A stretch of 11,226 nt of DNA, taken from contig JARXKR010000041.1 of assembly GCA_030271565.1 (NCBI GenBank), positions 1-11,226 of the forward strand, written 5' to 3'. Positions 6,821 to 11,226 of the stretch are shown in pieces. The translations under genes were made by a program, and so were the position numbers. Positions within the stretch are counted from its first letter, which is position 1. Each line of letters starts with the position of its first letter. This DNA is from Pseudomonadota bacterium. Its GTDB lineage: Bacteria; Pseudomonadota; Alphaproteobacteria; Sphingomonadales; Sphingomonadaceae. The notes below the pieces were generated by a model. The model made no database searches. It was not told the DNA's origin and was given only the letters and a program-made list of their open reading frames with translations.

Positions 6821-8021
6821 GGGCAGCAAGGTATGCACGCGCTTTGTCGCAATACCAGTCGGTAAAGCGCATTACGAGCATCTCGGCGTCTTCGGAGTAA
6901 GGCCCGGGGGTATAGCCCGGACTGATTACGCCCGCCTGGTTGTTCTCGGCCAGTTCCTTGTCCTGCAGGTTGGTGAGGGTCCACAGATCGGTCAGCTGGT
7001 CGAGCTGGTAATCGACCCCTTCGACCGCGTCTTTGTGCACCAGCCATTTGCTGAACACGTGCGTTTCGGTCGGGCCAACCGGCATGCAGCTGAACATGAA
7101 GGTATGATCGGCGGTGGCATGGGCAAACAGGTGCGGGTCGATCGCCCAACGCATCGAGCCGAGGTCGCCCTCATCCGTTTCGCACATCAGCTTTTTGGAA
7201 AGGTGCTGCCCATCCCCCGAAATCGATCGGCACCCTTCATTCAATGCGAAGCGCGCAACTTGCCACCAATGTCCCTCGACCGACGCATGGGCCAGACCGA
7301 GCCGGTCCATCCGGTCAGCAAAGGCGGCATTGCGAGCATTTTCGCCCAGATCGAAATGCTTAGACATTCCCACCGGGAAAGTTTTGGAAAGTTCAGGATG
7401 CCCGGTGGCGCAGTGATAGCACTCGCGCGCGTTTTCCATCACCAGCTTCCAGTTGGCATGTTCCACCAGCACCGACGAAGCCGCCAGCTTGGCATTCTTG
7501 AAATCGTGCGGGGCGGCATAGGCTTCGAATTTCGCGGCGAAGTCAGCAATCGGCGGCGGGGTTTCGGCCAGGCAGATAAAAATCCCGCCAGCGATGCATG
7601 CAATAGCCACCGGCTTAAGCCCATGATCGGTCTTGCTGAAATTGTCAGGCATGCGCCCGGCGGCAAGCAGCGCGCCGTCGAGGTCGTAAGTCCAGCGGTG
7701 ATAGGGACAGACCAGCCGTGCGGCCGATCCGCTGCCCGGCTTGCAAATTTGCGATCCGCGATGCCGGCAACTGTTGTGAAACGCCTTGATCTCGCCGTCG
7801 CGGTTGCGGGTGATCAGCACCGGCCATTTGCCCACGGTCATCGCCAGGTAACTGCCAGGCTTGGGCAGTTCGCATTCGAAACCGGCCATCAGCCAGCTGT
7901 GGCCATAGATCGCGGCCAGATCGAATTCGTAAGCGCGCTGATCGAGATAGAGCCCCTGCGGCAGACTGTGGCCTTCGCGGCGTGCCGCAAATTGTTCTGC
8001 GGTCCAGGCCAGCTCCGACAT
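6810..8021 (-). CDS. Rieske non-haem iron oxygenase, betaine/carnitine demethylase type (alpha subunit)
   Basis: This 403-residue oxygenase resembles glycine betaine monooxygenase GbcA, stachydrine demethylase and carnitine oxygenase CntA, which hydroxylate or demethylate quaternary ammonium compounds. The Rieske cluster ligands are C85-R-H87 and C105-PY-H108. The catalytic iron site is E200-CY-H203-CATG-H208, with Asp354 (TNLQDKELAE) as the third ligand. Glu200 stands at the position of the bridging Asp of naphthalene dioxygenase; as I recall, CntA also has Glu there. The protein starts MSELAWTAEQ, 13 bases from the edge of a G-rich ribosome site (GGGGGGA), and is the first gene of the operon. 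Such enzymes need a reductase partner (GbcB or CntB type), which is not in the window. The expected first step is removal of one methyl from an N,N,N-trimethyl amino acid, giving formaldehyde; the exact substrate is inferred. Glycine betaine is the conservative alternative. Confidence 0.88.
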   Translation of the reverse strand: MSELAWTAEQFAARREGHSLPQGLYLDQRAYEFDLAAIYGHSWLMAGFECELPKPGSYLAMTVGKWPVLITRNRDGEIKAFHNSCRHRGSQICKPGSGSAARLVCPYHRWTYDLDGALLAAGRMPDNFSKTDHGLKPVAIACIAGGIFICLAETPPPIADFAAKFEAYAAPHDFKNAKLAASSVLVEHANWKLVMENARECYHCATGHPELSKTFPVGMSKHFDLGENARNAAFADRMDRLGLAHASVEGHWWQVARFALNEGCRSISGDGQHLSKKLMCETDEGDLGSMRWAIDPHLFAHATADHTFMFSCMPVGPTETHVFSKWLVHKDAVEGVDYQLDQLTDLWTLTNLQDKELAENNQAGVISPGYTPGPYSEDAEMLVMRFTDWYCDKARAYLAAHVD

Positions 8022-8069
8022 CAGAATCCCCCCACAGTGCAGTTCGGGCGATAGTGGCGCAGCGACCAG

Positions 8070-8083
8070 CGATTGAGAAATCG
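8070..8083. promoter_or_regulatory. Inverted repeat, possible LysR-type operator half (promoter side)
   Basis: CGATT and AATCG arms (8070-8074 and 8079-8083) flank a four-base GAGA spacer. It overlaps the likely -10 region of the operon promoter. Its centre lies 21 bases from that of the next inverted repeat, about two helical turns, as expected for a LysR tetramer contacting two sites. The arms are short, so chance is possible. Confidence 0.4.
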
Positions 8084-8091
8084 ACTTTAGG

Positions 8092-8103
8092 CATAGCTCT
8101 ATG
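8092..8103. promoter_or_regulatory. Inverted repeat, possible LysR-type operator half (-35 side)
   Basis: CATAG and CTATG arms (8092-8096 and 8099-8103) flank a two-base CT spacer. A T-N11-A match of the LysR type (T at 8094, A at 8106) overlaps it. The site abuts the TTGACA at 8102-8107, so a bound regulator would sit at the polymerase contact region of the operon promoter. Confidence 0.4.
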
Positions 8104-8178
8104 TCAAATAGTCAGCCTATCAGGGCGGCGCAGACACTCTGCGTGGGGAAGGGCGGGATCATCGCGAACAAGGCTGCC

Positions 8179-9099
8179 ATGAATCGCCGCTGGCTTCCGC
8201 TGAATGCGCTGCGGGCGTTCGAAGCGGTCGGCAAGCATCTGAGCTTCACTGGCGGGGCGGCGGCGCTGTCGGTTTCGCAAAGCGCGATGAGCCGCCACGT
8301 CAGTGCGCTCGAAAGCCTGCTGGGCAAGCAGTTGTTTGACCGTGATGCCGGGCGCTTGTCGTTGACCCACGAAGGCGAGGACTTACTGGCGGTCGTTTCC
8401 AAATCGCTCGAACGCATCGAGCAGACCATGAACGCAATCCGCGATGAGAGAACTTCGGGGCGGGCGATGCGGCTGCACGTGCCGCCGTCGCTGCTCCAGC
8501 AGATGTTCATGCCCATGCTCGGCGATTTTCACCGCGATCATCCCGAATTCCGGATCGACGTATCCAGCGCCAACGTGACCGGCCTGCCGCCGACCGAACT
8601 CGATATGGCGATTGTCTATGACCGGCCCAATGTCGATGACCGGATTACCGACCTGCTGTGGAAGGTGCGCGTCGCGCCGTTATGCTCCCCCCGGACTGCC
8701 AAAACGGCGGGGGGGAGAACGCTGGAGGAATTCCTGGCTGGGCAGGAACTGCTGCACCTCAAGCTCGATGGTCAGCCGCGTGATTTGCTGTGGGGCGACT
8801 ACTTGCAGCGCAATGCGATTACTTTGCCGATGATGGGCGGGCTGGCGTTCGATACGGCGGTCGCCTCGGCCAAATATGCTATGACCTCGGGCGGGGTCAT
8901 GCTGGGCGATGTCGATATGTTTGCGGCCGAAATCGCGGCTGGACAGCTGGTCATGCCTTACGATGCCGTGATCGAGGACGGGTACGGCTATTACCTCAAG
9001 CTCCATGCCGACGATCTGGCCGATCCCGCAATCGCGGTGTTCAGAAGCTGGCTGATCGGCCGGTTCGCGGCGCTGCGCGGGGTTACTTCGCCAGAATGA
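8179..9099 (+). CDS. LysR-type transcriptional regulator, GcvA-like
   Basis: This 306-residue regulator has an N-terminal winged helix-turn-helix (about residues 5-65: LPLNALRAFEAVGKHLSFTG, then LSVSQSAMSRHVSALES and KQLFDR), followed by the periplasmic-binding-protein-like effector domain. The opening RWLPLNALRAFEA resembles the GcvA/AmpR branch. GcvA regulates glycine cleavage, but branch membership does not define the effector. I chose the ATG at 8179, which has AAGG six bases upstream and gives the usual family start; an in-frame ATG at 8101 would add 26 unrelated residues across the operator region. It is divergent from the Rieske operon and is the natural candidate for its effector-responsive regulator, and possibly its own. 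Its 3' end overlaps the convergent E1 gene by 17 bases. Confidence 0.92.
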   Translation: MNRRWLPLNALRAFEAVGKHLSFTGGAAALSVSQSAMSRHVSALESLLGKQLFDRDAGRLSLTHEGEDLLAVVSKSLERIEQTMNAIRDERTSGRAMRLHVPPSLLQQMFMPMLGDFHRDHPEFRIDVSSANVTGLPPTELDMAIVYDRPNVDDRITDLLWKVRVAPLCSPRTAKTAGGRTLEEFLAGQELLHLKLDGQPRDLLWGDYLQRNAITLPMMGGLAFDTAVASAKYAMTSGGVMLGDVDMFAAEIAAGQLVMPYDAVIEDGYGYYLKLHADDLADPAIAVFRSWLIGRFAALRGVTSPE

Positions 9100-11226
9100 T
9101 TTCGGCTGCTGCGTCGAACACGGCTTCGGGATCGAGACGGTAGGTGCGGTACAGATCGGGCAGGTCGCCGGTCTGGCCGAAGCGGTCGTTCCCCAGCGGG
9201 CTGACCCGGTGGCCCTTGACCCCGCCCAGCCATGACAATGCGGCAGGCGATCCGTCGATCAGGGTGACGATGCCGGCATCGCTCGCCAGCGGAGCAAGCA
9301 GCGTCTCGATATGGCTGGGCTGGCGCTGACTGCCCGCCCCGCGCAACCCATTGGCCGCCGACCAGTCGCGGTGCAGCAGGTCGGGCGAGGTGACCGCGAG
9401 CAGTCCCAGCCCGGGCAGGTCTTCGCTCAGCGTCTCCCACGCTGCCAGCGCCTCGGGCGCAATTGCGCCGGCATAGGCGATTGCCAGCCGGCTGCCGGCT
9501 TGCGGGGCGCGCAGCCAATAGGCGCCGCGCAGCGCATCGGCCTTCCAGCTTTCGTCCGCGCGCACCGGTTGCTCCAGCGAACGGGTCGAGAGGCGCAGAT
9601 AGACCGAGCCGCCGTCTTCCGCCTGCATGTGCCCAAAGGCCCAATGCATCAGCAAAGCCAGTTCATCGGCAAAGGCCGGCTCAAAATAGGTCAAGCCGGG
9701 TTGGCCCATCCCGATCAGCGGGGTGTTGATCGATTGGTGCGCCCCGCCTTCGGGACCCAGCGTAAGTCCGGCCGGTGTCGCCACCAGCAGGAAGCGCGCA
9801 TCCTGATAGCAAGCGTAGTTGAGCGCATCGAGCCCGCGGGCGATGAACGGATCATAGACCGTCCCGATCGGCAGCAGGCGATGCCCGAACACCGGGCCTG
9901 ACAGCCCCAGCGCCGCCAGCAGCAGGAACAGATTGTTCTCGGCAATGCCCAGCTCGATGTGCTGCCCGGCGAGATTGCCGGCCCATTTCTGCGGCGAGGG
10001 GATCTTGTAGCCGGCGAAGATGTCCTTGAGCTCCTGCCGCCGGAACAGCCCGCGCTGGTTCACGAATGCACCCAGGTTGGTCGATACGGTCACATCGGGC
10101 GAAGTGGTAACGATCCGGTCGGCCAGGGCATGGCCGGACTTGGACAGGTCGAGCAGGATCCGGCCGAACGCAGCCTGGGTGGATTGTTCGGATCCTTCGG
10201 GAACCGCGATCGCATCGGGCACCGGGACGGTCGCCGAAGGCGACGGCGTGCGGGCGAGCACCGCCCGGGTGGGCTCAATGAAGGCTTTGAGATCGCTGAC
10301 GCTGTTGTCGCCCAGCCCAGCGAACGGCTCCCATTCCGTTCCTTCGGCAATCCCCAGACTTTCGCGCAGCAAGCCGATCTGGGTGGGGTTCATCAGCCCC
10401 GCGTGGTTATCCTTGTGCCCCTGGAACGGAAGCCCATAGCCTTTGACGGTATAGGCGATGAACATGGTCGGGCGCTCGTCATCGGCCTCGGCGAAGGCCT
10501 CGAGCAAGGTCTCGATGCAATGACCGCCCAGATTGAGCATCAGCGCTGACAGCGCGGGGTCGTCCATGCTGGCCACCAGCGCCAATGCCAGCGGGTCGGC
10601 TGCCAGATCGGCGTTCAACCGCAACCGCCAGGCCGCCCCGCCTTGATAAGTCAGCGCGGCATATTCGGCATTGGGGCAATCATCGATCCAGCGCTCGATC
10701 GCCGTGCCGCCCGGCTGCTTGAACACTTCGCGCTGCATCTTGCCGTGCTTCAGCGTCAGGACCCGCCAGCCGCAGGTTTCGAAGATATCGTCGAACCGCC
10801 GGAACATCCGGTCAGCCGTGGTCGAATCGAGCGACTGGCGGTTGTAGTCGACGATCCACCAGCAGTTGCGGATGTCGTGCTTGTACCCTTCGATCAGGCA
10901 TTCGTAGATGTTGCCTTCGTCGAGCTCGGCATCGCCCATCAATGCGATCATCCGCCCGGCGTCGGCTTGGGCCAGCTGGCCATGCGCGATCAGATAGTCC
11001 TGCACCAGGCTGGCAAACGCCGTGATGGCGACCCCCAGCCCGACCGACCCGGTCGAGAAATCGACCGGGATCTTGTCCTTGGTCCGCGAGGGATAGCTTT
11101 GTGCGCCGCCCAGCCCGCGGAAAGCCTGCAACTGCTCAAGCGACTGGTTGCCCAGAAGGTAATGGATCGCATGCAGCACCGGCCCGGCGTGCGGCTTTAC
11201 CGCAACCCGGTCCTGCGGGCGCAGCG
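9083..11226 (-). CDS. Thiamine-diphosphate 2-oxoacid dehydrogenase E1 subunit, AceE/MdeB-like, partial (N-terminus beyond right edge)
   Basis: The visible 713 residues match homodimeric E1 enzymes such as AceE and P. putida MdeB, which decarboxylate pyruvate or 2-oxobutyrate and pass the acyl group to an E2 lipoyl protein. The frame is open to the edge (LRPQDRVAVKPHAGPVLHAI), so the apparent start at 11179 is an internal Val codon; perhaps 60-110 residues are missing, judging by alignment to AceE. The ThDP motif GDAELDEGN to YN (10841-10936) keeps the exact 32-residue spacing of AceE but has Ala for the third residue of the usual GDG. Downstream come TVKGYG and DNHAGLMN (aligning with the AceE loop that carries the active-site His), then the transketolase-like pyrimidine-binding domain with GIAENNLFLLLAALG and the C-terminal domain. 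No E2 or E3 gene is in the window. Transketolase is an alternative name used for this family, but the GDAELDEG and KGYG pattern favours AceE-like E1. Acting on 2-oxobutyrate is inference. Confidence 0.85.
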   Translation of the reverse strand, partial: LRPQDRVAVKPHAGPVLHAIHYLLGNQSLEQLQAFRGLGGAQSYPSRTKDKIPVDFSTGSVGLGVAITAFASLVQDYLIAHGQLAQADAGRMIALMGDAELDEGNIYECLIEGYKHDIRNCWWIVDYNRQSLDSTTADRMFRRFDDIFETCGWRVLTLKHGKMQREVFKQPGGTAIERWIDDCPNAEYAALTYQGGAAWRLRLNADLAADPLALALVASMDDPALSALMLNLGGHCIETLLEAFAEADDERPTMFIAYTVKGYGLPFQGHKDNHAGLMNPTQIGLLRESLGIAEGTEWEPFAGLGDNSVSDLKAFIEPTRAVLARTPSPSATVPVPDAIAVPEGSEQSTQAAFGRILLDLSKSGHALADRIVTTSPDVTVSTNLGAFVNQRGLFRRQELKDIFAGYKIPSPQKWAGNLAGQHIELGIAENNLFLLLAALGLSGPVFGHRLLPIGTVYDPFIARGLDALNYACYQDARFLLVATPAGLTLGPEGGAHQSINTPLIGMGQPGLTYFEPAFADELALLMHWAFGHMQAEDGGSVYLRLSTRSLEQPVRADESWKADALRGAYWLRAPQAGSRLAIAYAGAIAPEALAAWETLSEDLPGLGLLAVTSPDLLHRDWSAANGLRGAGSQRQPSHIETLLAPLASDAGIVTLIDGSPAALSWLGGVKGHRVSPLGNDRFGQTGDLPDLYRTYRLDPEAVFDAAAEIILAK

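Larger units (their letters stand above)
8022..8178. promoter_or_regulatory. Divergent intergenic region between the Rieske operon and its LysR regulator
   Basis: This 157-base gap is the only sizeable non-coding stretch and should carry the promoters of both divergent transcripts. On the minus strand a perfect -35-like TTGACA lies at 8102-8107, but at a 17-base spacing the -10 position reads TCGATT, a poor match, so that promoter may depend on an activator. Two inverted repeats lie between and around these elements (listed separately). No plus-strand promoter for the regulator was convincing; TTGAGA at 8073-8078 is a weak candidate. No riboswitch or terminator was recognised. Confidence 0.6.

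Noticed and set aside
1..8021. Simple glycine betaine to glycine pathway as the whole explanation
   Set aside because: The Rieske and Sox genes fit it, but the PLP enzyme coupled into the operon and the MdeB-like E1 have no role there. It remains the conservative alternative for part of the locus.
227..8054. Long plus-strand open frames over the operon, for example 227-1471, 4128-5687, 5609-6865 and 6819-8054
   Set aside because: They are antisense to well-recognised minus-strand genes, their translations look like low-complexity Arg/Ala/Gly/His-rich shadow protein, and high GC content makes such frames common.
8101..8178. Upstream ATG at 8101 as the LysR start
   Set aside because: It would add 26 residues before the standard LysR opening and place coding sequence over the operator region. 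The ATG at 8179 has a good ribosome site.

Overview
The window is GC-rich and almost wholly coding. The gene families and codon style suggest an alphaproteobacterium, possibly a sphingomonad or erythrobacter type. That placement is an impression from the sequence, not a measured result.

Layout. Seven minus-strand genes run leftward from a divergent promoter region near 8022-8178. In transcription order they are: a Rieske oxygenase of the betaine/carnitine demethylase type (6810-8021), a PLP enzyme of the cystathionine gamma-synthase/methionine gamma-lyase fold (5561-6820), an FAD/[2Fe-2S] oxidoreductase like HcnB/OoxA (4095-5561), a DadA-like FAD oxidase like HcnC/OoxB (2962-4098), and three heterotetrameric sarcosine oxidase subunits: soxB (1709-2965), soxD (1432-1695) and soxA (running off the left edge). 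Successive genes overlap by 1 to 11 bases or lie 13 bases apart, so this looks like one translationally coupled operon. A GcvA-type LysR regulator (8179-9099, plus strand) is divergent to it. On the regulator's far side, convergent and overlapping it by 17 bases, is a minus-strand thiamine-diphosphate E1 subunit of the AceE/MdeB type (9083 to the right edge, N-terminus missing).

How the genes may work together. The first and last parts of the operon resemble steps of N-demethylation: a Rieske enzyme for a quaternary ammonium, then flavoenzymes for tertiary and secondary N-methyl amines. Between them sits a PLP enzyme whose family cleaves or exchanges the gamma-substituent of homoserine-type amino acids. 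Next to the regulator is an E1 enzyme of the kind paired with methionine gamma-lyase in Pseudomonas putida (mdeA/mdeB), where it handles 2-oxobutyrate. Plain glycine betaine catabolism (betaine to dimethylglycine to sarcosine to glycine) does not need the PLP enzyme or the E1. I therefore propose, as inference only, that the locus degrades an N-methylated, gamma-substituted amino acid. Candidates are the trimethylhomoserine head group of betaine lipids, or methionine betaine. Three demethylating systems would strip three methyls, the PLP enzyme would release 2-oxobutyrate, and the E1 would feed it towards propionyl-CoA.

No RNA genes, mobile elements, CRISPR arrays or long repeats were seen. 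The only non-coding stretch longer than a few bases is 8022-8178.
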